Positions 1-7,990 of a stretch of DNA of 64,000 nt are shown one piece after another. The stretch's first letter is position 1. Each line of letters opens with the position of its first letter. A model generated the notes under the pieces. That model saw only the letters and a list, made by a program, of their open reading frames with translations. It ran no database searches and was not told the DNA's origin. The translations under genes and the position numbers were made by a program. The stretch covers positions 1-64,000 of the forward strand of contig JAJFVL010000052.1 in the NCBI GenBank assembly GCA_021371855.1. The letters are read 5' to 3'. This DNA is from Bacteroidales bacterium. GTDB taxonomy: Bacteria; Bacteroidota; Bacteroidia; Bacteroidales; VadinHA17.

Positions 1-1
1 A

Positions 2-301
2 ACCGAAAAGGCTTATCTTGTTGTAACACTGGATGAAGCCTGCCGCAAACAGCAAATGGGAGAAGGTTGGTTCGCTACTATCAATGACGTTCCTGAAAGA
101 GCAATCAGCATGTCGGTAAAACAGATCATGAAATCGAAAGCCATCATTTGCAGTGTCCCTGATTTAAGGAAGGCAGATGCTGTTAAAAAGACTGTCGAAG
201 GTTCAATTTCTCCGGCAATTCCTGCATCAATTATGAGAACGCATGAGGCAGCATGGCTTTACCTTGATAAAGATTCAGCCTCAATGTTAACTAAGAAGTA
301 A
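2..301 (+). CDS. nagB: Glucosamine-6-phosphate deaminase, C-terminal fragment (5' end outside window)
   Basis: This is the last ~99 residues of a reading frame open from the left edge of the window to a TAA stop. The fragment resembles the C-terminal part of the Bacteroidetes glucosamine-6-phosphate isomerase/deaminase family: a [10 protein letters not shown] segment, then a [16 protein letters not shown] helix region and a final [19 protein letters not shown] strand. The enzyme converts GlcN-6-P to fructose-6-P and ammonia in the cytoplasm, the entry of amino sugars into glycolysis. The catalytic N-terminal half is not visible, so a paralogous 6-phosphogluconolactonase-like member cannot be fully excluded. 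Its nearness to amino-sugar salvage genes further right fits the assignment. Two hairpins follow the stop. Confidence 0.8.
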   Translation, partial: TEKAYLVVTLDEACRKQQMGEGWFATINDVPERAISMSVKQIMKSKAIICSVPDLRKADAVKKTVEGSISPAIPASIMRTHEAAWLYLDKDSASMLTKK

Positions 302-315
302 ACCGGATCTGCTGA

Positions 316-344
316 AGATTAACTTATAAAGGATAAGTTAATCT
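316..344. other. AT-rich perfect inverted repeat downstream of nagB
   Basis: A 12-bp perfect stem (AGATTAACTTAT / ATAAGTTAATCT) with a 5-nt loop lies 15 nt after the nagB stop. No T-run follows it, so by itself it is not a classical terminator. It may act as an mRNA 3'-end stabiliser or as a protein-binding palindrome. Confidence 0.5.
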
Positions 345-362
345 GAAGAACAGCCACATTAA

Positions 363-393
363 AGCGGGAAGCAGTTTTTGCTCCCGCTTTTTT
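363..393 (+). terminator. Rho-independent terminator after nagB
   Basis: AGCGGG pairs with CCCGCT, with AGCA/TGCT extending the stem past a single bulged A, around a short T-rich loop. A run of six T follows directly. The position is right for ending the nagB transcript. Confidence 0.8.
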
Positions 394-527
394 GAATAAC
401 ACCTTGCAGGATTTATGCCTAAAGGAAACATGAACCGCATAGATTACTCTTTTGGAATATTTCAGGTAAGATTAATAGTTTTTTGAGGTTTTTTACAGGA
501 GCAATCAGTTTTTTGGATTTTTTTATT

Positions 528-535
528 TACTTTTG
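528..535 (+). promoter_or_regulatory. Candidate Bacteroidetes -7 box (TACTTTTG) upstream of tRNA-Leu
   Basis: TACTTTTG matches the TAnnTTTG -7 consensus of the Bacteroidetes primary sigma factor and is followed by GCACC. No convincing -33 TTTG lies at the usual 19-21 bp spacing. It would drive the tRNA-Leu genes from about 145 nt upstream, across the heptamer array. Confidence 0.4.
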
Positions 536-600
536 CACCCGCTGCGATCAAAATGAATGCAGTATGTTCATTAAATTTTGAAAGCCGGGAAATCTTTTGA

Positions 601-672
601 AAGATTAAAGACAAAAGACAAAAGACAAAAGTGTTGTTTAACTTTTATCTTTATACTTTTATCTTTTATCTT
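601..672. repeat. Inverted pair of 7-bp tandem arrays (AAGACAA / CTTTTAT)
   Basis: The left arm (601-635) is AAGATTA, three copies of AAGACAA, and AAGTGTT. The right arm (642-672) is about 4.4 units of CTTTTAT-type heptamers. The reverse complement of the left unit is a CTTTTGT-type heptamer, so the arms belong to one inverted family and could pair in RNA or in single-stranded DNA. The array ends 6 nt before the tRNA-Leu gene. The same heptamer family recurs at 37325-37373. Confidence 0.75.
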
Positions 673-678
673 GAATAA

Positions 679-762
679 GCCCAGATGGCGAAATTGGTAG
701 ACGCGCTAGTTTCAGGGACTAGTGTCAGTAATGATGTGCAGGTTCGAGTCCTGTTCTGGGCA
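679..762 (+). tRNA. tRNA-Leu (anticodon CAG)
   Basis: The acceptor stem GCCCAGA pairs with TCTGGGC, with discriminator A at 762. The D-arm contains AAATTGGTAGAC. The anticodon stem CTAGT/ACTAG encloses loop TTCAGGG, giving anticodon CAG (codon CUG). A long class-II variable arm and a T-arm with GGTTCGAGTCC are present. The 3' CCA is not encoded. About 84 nt, the usual size for tRNA-Leu. Confidence 0.95.
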
Positions 763-818
763 CAAAAAAGATAGAAGAAAAAGGAAGAAGCAACATTTTC
801 TTTATTGAAGTAAAAATT

Positions 819-826
819 TATCTTTG
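819..826 (+). promoter_or_regulatory. Candidate -7 box (TATCTTTG) upstream of second tRNA-Leu
   Basis: TATCTTTG matches TAnnTTTG and lies 25 nt before the second tRNA-Leu gene, a typical distance. This suggests the second tRNA has its own promoter rather than depending on read-through. The -33 element is weak. Confidence 0.5.
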
Positions 827-851
827 TCCTTTGAAATTTTATTATGTCTAC

Positions 852-935
852 GCCCAGATGGTGAAATTGGTAGACACGCCAGCTTGAGGGGCTGGTGCCG
901 GCAACGGTGTGCAAGTTCGAGTCTTGTTCTGGGCA
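852..935 (+). tRNA. tRNA-Leu (anticodon GAG)
   Basis: The acceptor stem GCCCAGA/TCTGGGC is identical to that of the neighbouring tRNA-Leu. Anticodon stem CCAGC/GCTGG encloses loop TTGAGGG, giving anticodon GAG (CUC/CUU codons). The variable arm is long, the T-arm contains AGTTCGAGTCT, and the discriminator is A. CCA is not encoded. It is 89 bp downstream of the CAG gene, and the pair looks like a tandem duplication with a changed anticodon. Confidence 0.95.
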
Positions 936-954
936 CATTAAATTAGACTAAATT

Positions 955-990
955 AAAAAGCGCTTAAATTCAATGATTTAAGCGCTTTTT
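955..990. terminator. Bidirectional terminator between tRNA-Leu and the PHP gene
   Basis: A perfect 15-bp stem (AAAAAGCGCTTAAAT / ATTTAAGCGCTTTTT) with a 6-nt loop carries T-runs on both strands. It sits between the plus-strand tRNA pair and the 3' end of the minus-strand PHP gene, so it can serve both. Confidence 0.85.
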
Positions 991-1022
991 GTTTAGTGAC
1001 TGACGTAATCAGTTTGAACGTT

Positions 1023-2207
1023 TCAGAATTTAATGAAAGTATTTAAAGGTTTGCCTGCTTTTATTTGCAGATTATTTACAATAACATGAAAAACTGACTC
1101 ATTTGTGTTTCCGTTTTTATTCATTAGTACTGCAATAGTTTCATTACCGTAGAGAGTAATTTTATTATTCCTGTCAGGCCGGTAACTGTCATCTCCTAAA
1201 AGTTCTATTTCATAAGGCATACCTGATGTATTTCTTATTTCTATTGCGATATCTGTATCCGTATTTCTAAGAACACGTGTCTTTAAAGAATTTTGAAATA
1301 CAGGCTCCAGAAATTTTCTATCTCCGTACATATAATTATAGGCATATCCTACAGTATTCCCGGCAAGTAATGCCTTTTTTATTGATTCGGCTGACCTCTC
1401 TCTTGCAAATACGATTGTCATTGCCCGATGATGACCATCTCTGAGATAAAAGCCATTATGTTGATCAGTACCGGTCATTTTAGTTAATCCTTTTTCATCT
1501 GCCCATTTATGGACCAGCGGTATATACATGCCGGAATTGATAATTTCTATTCCCATAATGAGTCCTTTTTTATAAAGAGACTCATGTATCGGTGTCCACT
1601 CAGCTCCGTTGGGCTTCTGATAACCTGGATGATTCCATGTAATGAAGGCGCCAAGCTCCTTACCGGCTGCAAGAATGTCTTCTATATTTGATGGATCCCT
1701 TGGATTTTCTTTATTAATATATTTAACAAGAGGTGATGGATCATTAATAAACAACATATTGAAGTGCCCGGTTGGGACTTCCCGTGTTACCTCAAGGCCT
1801 GGTATCAGTAAAACACCTAATTCGTTTGCAGTAGCTTTCGCTATTTCATACTCACGGGTAAGATTTGAGGTATTTACATCTTTATCGTTGATTGAACGAA
1901 ATTCAAAATGGTCAGTAATTGAAATAGCGTCTAATCCTTCATGAAAAGCTTCTTCCACACGTGTAACCGGCCATACAGATCCATCAGAAAATACAGTATG
2001 GAGATGAAAGTCGCACTTAAGCAAAGTATATCCTTCAACTTCAGGAAGATATAAAGGTTGTCTGGATTCAATAAGGATATTTCTTGCCTGATATGGATAT
2101 GCAGCAGGAGAGGAAGGACGGGTGTATTTGTTTGATAATTCTTCCTGTGCTGATATCTTTAATGATATACATACCAGCAATAAAATCAAGAAAGGTTTAA
2201 GTTTCAT
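1023..2207 (-). CDS. Secreted PHP-domain metallo-phosphoesterase
   Basis: A 394-residue protein with an N-terminal signal peptide (cleavage near ISAQ, residue ~21), so exported. The PHP signature is clear: CDFHLHTVFSDGS (His68, His70), DAISITDHFE (Asp99, His100), then ITWNHPG and MTGTDQHN near the C-terminal part of the fold. These are metal-binding residues of PHP hydrolases. The family includes phosphodiesterases of the Sb-PDE type common in Bacteroidetes; the true substrate cannot be read from sequence. It is the last gene of the minus-strand run behind SusC/SusD, separated by ~240 bp that hold a long inverted repeat, so it may be only partly co-transcribed with the locus. A phosphate-ester-removing role on a glycan or lipid is an inference. 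Confidence 0.8.
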   Translation of the reverse strand: MKLKPFLILLLVCISLKISAQEELSNKYTRPSSPAAYPYQARNILIESRQPLYLPEVEGYTLLKCDFHLHTVFSDGSVWPVTRVEEAFHEGLDAISITDHFEFRSINDKDVNTSNLTREYEIAKATANELGVLLIPGLEVTREVPTGHFNMLFINDPSPLVKYINKENPRDPSNIEDILAAGKELGAFITWNHPGYQKPNGAEWTPIHESLYKKGLIMGIEIINSGMYIPLVHKWADEKGLTKMTGTDQHNGFYLRDGHHRAMTIVFARERSAESIKKALLAGNTVGYAYNYMYGDRKFLEPVFQNSLKTRVLRNTDTDIAIEIRNTSGMPYEIELLGDDSYRPDRNNKITLYGNETIAVLMNKNGNTNESVFHVIVNNLQIKAGKPLNTFIKF

Positions 2208-2228
2208 TTTTTTCGATATTAATTATGC

Positions 2229-2258
2229 ATAATTAGTTATAATTAGTTATAATCAACA
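2229..2258. repeat. 10-bp tandem repeat (ATAATTAGTT) upstream of the PHP gene
   Basis: Two exact copies of ATAATTAGTT plus a partial third. They overlap the perfect palindrome AATTATGCATAATT (2221-2234). The position is 20-50 nt upstream of the PHP gene start, in its 5' leader or promoter. Confidence 0.6.
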
Positions 2259-2323
2259 GACATGTCAGATTCAGATTTTCTGTCTGTAAGATTCTATTGG
2301 TTATGAGCAAGTAATAAAAAGAT

Positions 2324-2426
2324 GAGGATATCTCAAAAAGGTCAGAACAGTTTCTATTATTTTTCCCCAGATGATTTTTCAAAATATTGAAATCCCGGAG
2401 ATTAAAACTGCTTTTGAGATATCCTC
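2324..2426 (-). terminator. Long-loop inverted repeat downstream of susD
   Basis: The 15-nt arms GAGGATATCTCAAAA (2324-2338) and TTTTGAGATATCCTC (2412-2426) are perfect reverse complements separated by 73 nt. Read on the minus strand, the second arm runs into a TCTTTTT tract, as in a terminator, but the loop is much longer than usual. It may be a terminator with an inserted loop or a processing site between susD and the PHP gene. Confidence 0.5.
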
Positions 2427-2449
2427 TTCTTTTAAATGCAATATACTAA

Positions 2450-4288
2450 TCAATTGCCATCGTTGGTTGCACCATTTTCCCATCCGGGGTTTTGGATAAT
2501 ATTTGGATTCTTCACCATCACCAGTGATGGAATAGGATAGAGGTACTGCTTGTTGCCCCACACCCTTTTGGAATCATTTTTAGTATCCCAGGTCAGGTAA
2601 TAACCGGCTGACGGTGTTCCGGCTTCAACTTCATGTACCTGCAGGTTACTTGAAGATGGGTCTGTGCTTACACTTACCGTTGCACAGGTAGAACTGTATG
2701 TATTCCAGTCAATTGCTGCTTTTGCATCAGCAAGACCCTGACTTGAAGTATAGTAGATTACGTCAGGGGTTCCGTTATTATCCATATCAAGGGCAGTATT
2801 GAGCTCGGGAATATACATACCATACCAGCTCATCTTGAGCAGATCACCACAATGCCATCTCTTGAGGTCATCAAAGCGGAATCCTTCAAGGGCGAGTTCA
2901 ATTGAACGTTCGCGCCTGATCTCCAGAATTACAGGATCTAATACTGATGAGAAATATGTTTTCTGAAGATATTCATCTACAACTGTCGGTTTTGTTGAAA
3001 TACCACCTGTGATTCCCGAACGCTTGCGTAAGGCACCAATGGTTTTAGCCCAGTTTTCGTCTGTAAGAGTTCCTAATTCTGCTTTCGCTTCAGCATAATT
3101 CAGCAGTACTTCAGCATAGCGAAAGAGCGGAAGCGCATTTGTGTTGAGTGTTTTTGTGTCACCATCAGTAGCATCGACACAAAATTTTAATGGTTGATAA
3201 CCCAGCCGGGCATATCCGGCAAAGTCTGGAAGAGCTATAATTCCTTTACGCGTATACCCTGGGGTACGTATTGTCTGAGCCAATCTGTAATCGCGATTTT
3301 GGCATTCTTTGTAAAATGTCTCTTTTTCCCATCCGCTTCTTTTGGTGTAAGGAGTTCCGTCGAGCTGCAGATATGTATTTATAAAAGGTCTGATAAAATT
3401 AAGCCGGCTTCCGTATGTGGCCGACGTCCATTTCCAATTGGCATCATGATATATTCCAAGGCTTTCGCTTGAACATACAGCCAAAAGTATTTCACTCGTT
3501 ATTGGAGTATTGCTTATGAATAGATCACGATATGATTTCTTTGTTCCGTCAGCAGTATAAAGAGACTTTCCGGAGTTAATCATTATATATTCAGCGCTTT
3601 CGGCCGCACGTTTGAGCCATGTATCAGCTGATGTAGTCAGGCTTAAATTATGATATTTACGATATGTACCTTCAAAAAGAGAGACACGGGATGCAAGGGC
3701 GTAAGCCACCCATTTTGTTACCAAAGATCCTGTAGCATCATTAGTGGTTGTGATGTTATCGCATGCAAATTGTAAATCTTTATATACATTTTCCATCACC
3801 AACTCTCTGGAATCGCTTGCTGCATAAAGTTCTTCATCATTTACATCCAGCGGTTTATCAATCCATGGAACATTCCCAAATTTTTTAACTTTATCATAGT
3901 AGAAGTAAGCACGGAAGAACCTTGCTATTCCGATATAATTGTTTCTGACATCTTCGCTGATTGAATTATCAGTACAGTTTGCGATAAAATAGTTTATATT
4001 ACGCAAACCTGTCCAGGTCCAACCACTACTGCTTGTTTCGCTGTATGCATTAAGATACACAAAATCACTGATTGAGTTTGTGGCGCCATAGTCGACCAGA
4101 GATGATTCAAGGTAATGAAGATCAATACCGGTCGGAAATATGTTATAAAAGGAGTATGAATAGGTTTTGAGTCCATCTGTTGAACTGAAGATAGCATCTT
4201 TAGATACTGAAGTAACAGGGTTCTCTTCCAACTCACAGGATGTGAGTGAGAAAATTATTGCTATAATAAAAAATGTATATTTCTTCAT
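2450..4288 (-). CDS. SusD/RagB-family surface glycan-binding lipoprotein
   Basis: A 612-residue lipoprotein with lipobox LTSC (Cys18) after a short hydrophobic signal. The TPR-rich SusD fold is suggested by segments such as IARFFRAYFYYDKVKKFGNVPW and the C-terminal FRYAEVLLNYAEAKAELG, LRKRSGI and RRERSIELALEGFRFDDLKRW, all hallmarks of the family. SusD proteins cap the SusC channel at the cell surface and hand over oligosaccharides. It directly follows the SusC gene (12-bp gap), the invariant order of a polysaccharide-utilisation locus. The length is slightly above the ~550-residue average. The ligand cannot be predicted, but the linked fucosidases suggest a fucose-containing glycan. Confidence 0.95.
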   Translation of the reverse strand: MKKYTFFIIAIIFSLTSCELEENPVTSVSKDAIFSSTDGLKTYSYSFYNIFPTGIDLHYLESSLVDYGATNSISDFVYLNAYSETSSSGWTWTGLRNINYFIANCTDNSISEDVRNNYIGIARFFRAYFYYDKVKKFGNVPWIDKPLDVNDEELYAASDSRELVMENVYKDLQFACDNITTTNDATGSLVTKWVAYALASRVSLFEGTYRKYHNLSLTTSADTWLKRAAESAEYIMINSGKSLYTADGTKKSYRDLFISNTPITSEILLAVCSSESLGIYHDANWKWTSATYGSRLNFIRPFINTYLQLDGTPYTKRSGWEKETFYKECQNRDYRLAQTIRTPGYTRKGIIALPDFAGYARLGYQPLKFCVDATDGDTKTLNTNALPLFRYAEVLLNYAEAKAELGTLTDENWAKTIGALRKRSGITGGISTKPTVVDEYLQKTYFSSVLDPVILEIRRERSIELALEGFRFDDLKRWHCGDLLKMSWYGMYIPELNTALDMDNNGTPDVIYYTSSQGLADAKAAIDWNTYSSTCATVSVSTDPSSSNLQVHEVEAGTPSAGYYLTWDTKNDSKRVWGNKQYLYPIPSLVMVKNPNIIQNPGWENGATNDGN

Positions 4289-4300
4289 CTTTTTTACTCA

Positions 4301-7300
4301 TTAAAATGTTATAGATAGTCCTAAGATGTAACTTTTCATCAATGGATAGTTGTTGCCATCTCCCATTGCATTGGTACTTAAATCAGAATCAGTACCTGTT
4401 GTCGCAGTAGCTACATCAAAGTCTTTGGTGTGTTCGTATAGAGGAGACCAGCACCAGATATTTTCTCCACTCAGATAGATTCGCGCATTCGATATATTAA
4501 TTTTAGATGTGACTGAACGTGGAATTGTGTAACCAACCTGTAAATTTTTCAGACGTAAATAGGCTACATTCTGAAGGTATCTGTCGGTTTTAACGCTACT
4601 CCATCCAAGTGTGCCATTATATGTTGAGTATCGCGGCAGGTATGCATTTGGGTTATCTTCGGTCCAGTAGTTATTCAGGTGCCAGTAAGGAAGGCTGTTG
4701 TATGGACGGTTGTATTGGCCCCAGAAACTAGATTCTGCACTTGGGTACCAGTACTGACGAACAACTCCCTGGAAGAATACCGAGAAGAAGAAATTATTCC
4801 AATCTCCTTTTGCTGTTAAGTTATATATATAACGAGGTTCTGAATTGCCTAATACAACTTTATCGCCGGGATTGCTGACTGTATTATCACCATAGTCTAT
4901 TTTGTCATTTCCATTAAGATCTCTGAATTTAACATCTCCTGCTTTCCAGCTTCCATTATTTGAAGCTTTAACAATAGTATTTGTATAGTCAGCCAGATCA
5001 GTTGTTGTCTGGAAAAGACCATCTGTTTTATATCCCCACATTTCTCCAATTGTCATTCCTTCATAATAATCACTGAGGCTTTTTGTTGAATTATTATAAC
5101 GATCTATCTTTGAGGTATAATCGTACATAGATGCCTGTATTTCCCAATTAAAAGGTTTATCTGCCATGAGGAAATTATCTTCATAGCTTAAAGATATTTC
5201 CCAACCTTTTGTCGTCATATCAGCGTAGTTGCCCTTTGGGGAATCTGCTCCAAATACATCTGGTAAAGTCACACCGACCGTATACATATCAGTGGTTTTA
5301 CGAACGTATAAATCGCCTGAAAACCTTAGTTTTCCGTTAATCATTGCGAAATCCAGGCCAAGATCGGTTGTTGTAGCAGTTTCCCATGTCAGATTTTTAG
5401 GAATTACGGCCGGGGCACTGGTATATTTATTCAATGCTCCGTTCAAAACGTTGGTGGAAGTACTGATAGTCAACAATTCCATAAAACGGTAAGGATCAAT
5501 ATTGCCATTACCTAACGATCCGTATGAAGCCCTGATTTTCACATTTGACATAATCTTCTCATTTACTTTCCAGAATGGTTCCTGGGAAAGTCTCCACCCG
5601 GCAGAGATAGATGGGAAAAATCCCCATTGCTGCCTGGAAGGAAATTTGGAGGATCCATCATAACGCCCGTTTAGTTCTAACAGATAGCGTTCTTTGTAAT
5701 TATAATTCAGACGAAAAAACATACCCGAAATATCCCAGTTTGATACATTGGCTGTAGTGGAAATGGATTCACCCAGAGCAAGATTAATACTTTCAGCATC
5801 ATCCAGCAAAAGTCCGTTACGTTGCGCAACCAGTTCCTTATACCTTGATGTTTCATAGTTATAACCAATCATCCCTTTGAGGAAATGGCTCCCCTTGAAA
5901 GTGTTTTCATATTCTGCATATAGATTGGTTGCAGTATATAGAGTATTTGCATTTGTCTCTGTAAAATCATTAAATGTTCCGCAATATGAGAAAACATTCT
6001 GCTTTTCACTGAAAGGTACTTTTACACGTTTACGATCATTCAGATAAGTTTTGTATCTAAATGTGAAATCTCCGTTTATACGGAGTTTATCATTTAAGAA
6101 TTTGCTGGAGAAGTTGACGGTGTTTTTTAATTGTTTATTATTTGTATCCTGTGCGTTTCTCTTGTCCATAAATGAACCTATTGTGTATGCTGCGGATCTT
6201 GTATAGCTGCCATCAGGATTAAACACAGGCATGCTCGGGAATGCAGCAAGTTCTATATAACGCTGGATATTATAGGCGTATGAAGGAACAAAAGGACTAT
6301 GATAGTCTGTGTTTGAAAATTCCATATTGTTTCCCATTCTTAGCCATTTCAGGACCTCAAGGGATCCCTTAACCCTCAGATTTAAAGCTTTATAATCATC
6401 AGGGTTAAAGTTATATAAACCGCCGGTATTGTAATAACGTCCTGAAATGTAGAAATCTGATTTTTCTGTACCTCCGGAAACAGTTATGTTATGATCCTGT
6501 CCAAGAGTATGGTCTTTATAAAGCAGATCGTACCAGTCAGTGTTGCCATAATATGTATATGAACCGTTATCGTTTGTAACAACTTCATCATTAATACCTT
6601 GTGCTTTACGATTTTTAAACGATTCCAGCCATTCATTTGAATAAACCTGGAAACTATTATTGATGCTTGTCGGAAGATAATTATAGTAGTTATAATAAGC
6701 ATCTCTGAAATGTTCTGCCCAAATAACACCATCATGCACATAATCAGGGGTTTCTGTGGGAGCCTGTACTGAAAAGTTGGTTGTATAATTAATTGTTGTT
6801 TTCCCTTTAACGGGATCTTTGGTTGTAATAAGTACAACACCGAAAGAGCCTCTGGCACCATAAATAGAGGCAGAAGCAGCATCTTTTAAGACCGATACAC
6901 TGGCAATGTCTTCAGGATTCAACAGAGCCGGATCACCTTCAACACCATCAATCAATACTAAAGCACTTCCTCCCTGTCCGATAGATGTTGTACCGCGTAT
7001 ATTGAAACTTGATGAACGGGTAGGTTTCCCATCACTAAGTTTAATATTCAGGTTTGGAACTACTCCCTGAAGTGCCTGAGTTGCATTTGATACCGAACGA
7101 TTTTGAAATACTTCGCTGGTTACCTGTTCAACGGCACCTGTCAGGTTCACTTTTTTCTGAGTACCATATCCAACGACTACTACTTCTCCAATCCCGACAA
7201 TGTCATCTTGCATGACAATGTTTATAGTGGTTTCACCGGTAAATTTTACTTCCTGGGTTTTCATTCCGACGAAGGAGTATTGAAGGGTGGCGTCAGAAGG

Positions 7301-7828
7301 AATATTAGCAAAGGTATAGTTTCCGTTTATATCAGTCATGGACCCCAAAGTGGTTCCTTTTACAACTACTGTTACTCCAGGCAAGGATTCACCCTTGGCG
7401 TTGGTTATTTTACCGGAAACTGTACGGGTCTGCTCACCTATCTCTATTTCCTTCTGAATTGTAGAGAGAATTATATTCCGGTCAATAATCTTGTAGGAAA
7501 CATTATCTCCTGAAAAAATCTTCTGCAGAATGTCCTCAATGGAACTGTTTTCAACATTTAGGTTGACTTCCCTGTAAACATTAACTTTGCTGGCGTTGTA
7601 CATGAAAGTGAACTCAGATTTGTCTTCGACTTGTTTCAGAACATCCTTAACAGCCATGTTCTTTACATTCAGATTCAGTTTTGTCTCCTGACTGTAAACA
7701 GAGGAAGCATAGCTTCCTGCCAGTCCTGCGGTACAAACAAGTATTGCAATTAGTTTCATTCTTAATATTATTTTTCTTCGAATTGTCTGATAATCCGAAA
7801 AGCCACACAGGCTACAAATTTTTTTCAT
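4301..7828 (-). CDS. SusC/RagA-family TonB-dependent receptor with STN signalling domain
   Basis: A 1175-residue outer-membrane transporter. In order: an extended signal peptide ending near SVYSQ (~residue 47), an STN (secretin/TonB short N-terminal) domain ~50-125, a carboxypeptidase-regulatory-like Ig domain ~135-210 (VSGKITNAKGESLPGVTVVVKG region), a plug ~220-335 with SSSFNIRGTTS, LVLIDGVEG and SIYGARGSFGVVLITT, and a long beta-barrel ending in aromatic LGLSITF. It imports oligosaccharides with TonB energy in complex with SusD. The STN domain marks the subset that signals to a FecR anti-sigma factor, and fecR and an ECF sigma gene lie directly upstream, so ligand import probably activates this locus's own transcription. 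An internal start at Met24 is possible, but long basic leaders are normal in this group. Confidence 0.97.
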   Translation of the reverse strand: MKKICSLCGFSDYQTIRRKIILRMKLIAILVCTAGLAGSYASSVYSQETKLNLNVKNMAVKDVLKQVEDKSEFTFMYNASKVNVYREVNLNVENSSIEDILQKIFSGDNVSYKIIDRNIILSTIQKEIEIGEQTRTVSGKITNAKGESLPGVTVVVKGTTLGSMTDINGNYTFANIPSDATLQYSFVGMKTQEVKFTGETTINIVMQDDIVGIGEVVVVGYGTQKKVNLTGAVEQVTSEVFQNRSVSNATQALQGVVPNLNIKLSDGKPTRSSSFNIRGTTSIGQGGSALVLIDGVEGDPALLNPEDIASVSVLKDAASASIYGARGSFGVVLITTKDPVKGKTTINYTTNFSVQAPTETPDYVHDGVIWAEHFRDAYYNYYNYLPTSINNSFQVYSNEWLESFKNRKAQGINDEVVTNDNGSYTYYGNTDWYDLLYKDHTLGQDHNITVSGGTEKSDFYISGRYYNTGGLYNFNPDDYKALNLRVKGSLEVLKWLRMGNNMEFSNTDYHSPFVPSYAYNIQRYIELAAFPSMPVFNPDGSYTRSAAYTIGSFMDKRNAQDTNNKQLKNTVNFSSKFLNDKLRINGDFTFRYKTYLNDRKRVKVPFSEKQNVFSYCGTFNDFTETNANTLYTATNLYAEYENTFKGSHFLKGMIGYNYETSRYKELVAQRNGLLLDDAESINLALGESISTTANVSNWDISGMFFRLNYNYKERYLLELNGRYDGSSKFPSRQQWGFFPSISAGWRLSQEPFWKVNEKIMSNVKIRASYGSLGNGNIDPYRFMELLTISTSTNVLNGALNKYTSAPAVIPKNLTWETATTTDLGLDFAMINGKLRFSGDLYVRKTTDMYTVGVTLPDVFGADSPKGNYADMTTKGWEISLSYEDNFLMADKPFNWEIQASMYDYTSKIDRYNNSTKSLSDYYEGMTIGEMWGYKTDGLFQTTTDLADYTNTIVKASNNGSWKAGDVKFRDLNGNDKIDYGDNTVSNPGDKVVLGNSEPRYIYNLTAKGDWNNFFFSVFFQGVVRQYWYPSAESSFWGQYNRPYNSLPYWHLNNYWTEDNPNAYLPRYSTYNGTLGWSSVKTDRYLQNVAYLRLKNLQVGYTIPRSVTSKINISNARIYLSGENIWCWSPLYEHTKDFDVATATTGTDSDLSTNAMGDGNNYPLMKSYILGLSITF

Positions 7829-7914
7829 ATTTTTGCAGAGTTTATTCAGCTTTCATTGGATCGGGTTATGTCGGTAACCTTTACTCCCGGCTGAGTTAAT
7901 TAATTCTTGATTAA

Positions 7915-7941
7915 GAAAGGTTTGCCTTTGGCAAGCCTTTC
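7915..7941 (-). terminator. Terminator-like hairpin between fecR and susC
   Basis: A 12-bp stem (one G-T pair) with a 3-nt loop: GAAAGGTTTGCC / GGCAAGCCTTTC. It lies just downstream of the fecR stop on the minus strand and is followed by TTAATC rather than a strong T-run. It could attenuate read-through from the sigma/fecR genes into susC. Confidence 0.55.
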
Positions 7942-7990
7942 GCTTTTAGGTTTGGCAAGGTTAGTTTTTCTTTTTCATAAGCAAAATGTA

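Larger units (their letters stand above)
302..678. other. Intergenic region between nagB and tRNA-Leu
   Basis: This gene-free stretch of ~375 bp holds an AT-rich perfect hairpin, a rho-independent terminator, a candidate -7 promoter box and a heptamer repeat array, each listed separately. No plausible protein-coding frame was seen in it. Confidence 0.7.

Noticed and set aside
666..938. A 90-residue minus-strand reading frame covering both tRNA-Leu genes
   Set aside because: It is the antisense of the two tRNAs. The duplicated CPEQDSNLH / CAQNRTRTC pattern is the known false protein produced by translating tRNA-Leu genes backwards.
7103..7513. A 136-residue plus-strand frame
   Set aside because: Antisense of the STN/plug region of SusC, with no start signals or motifs.
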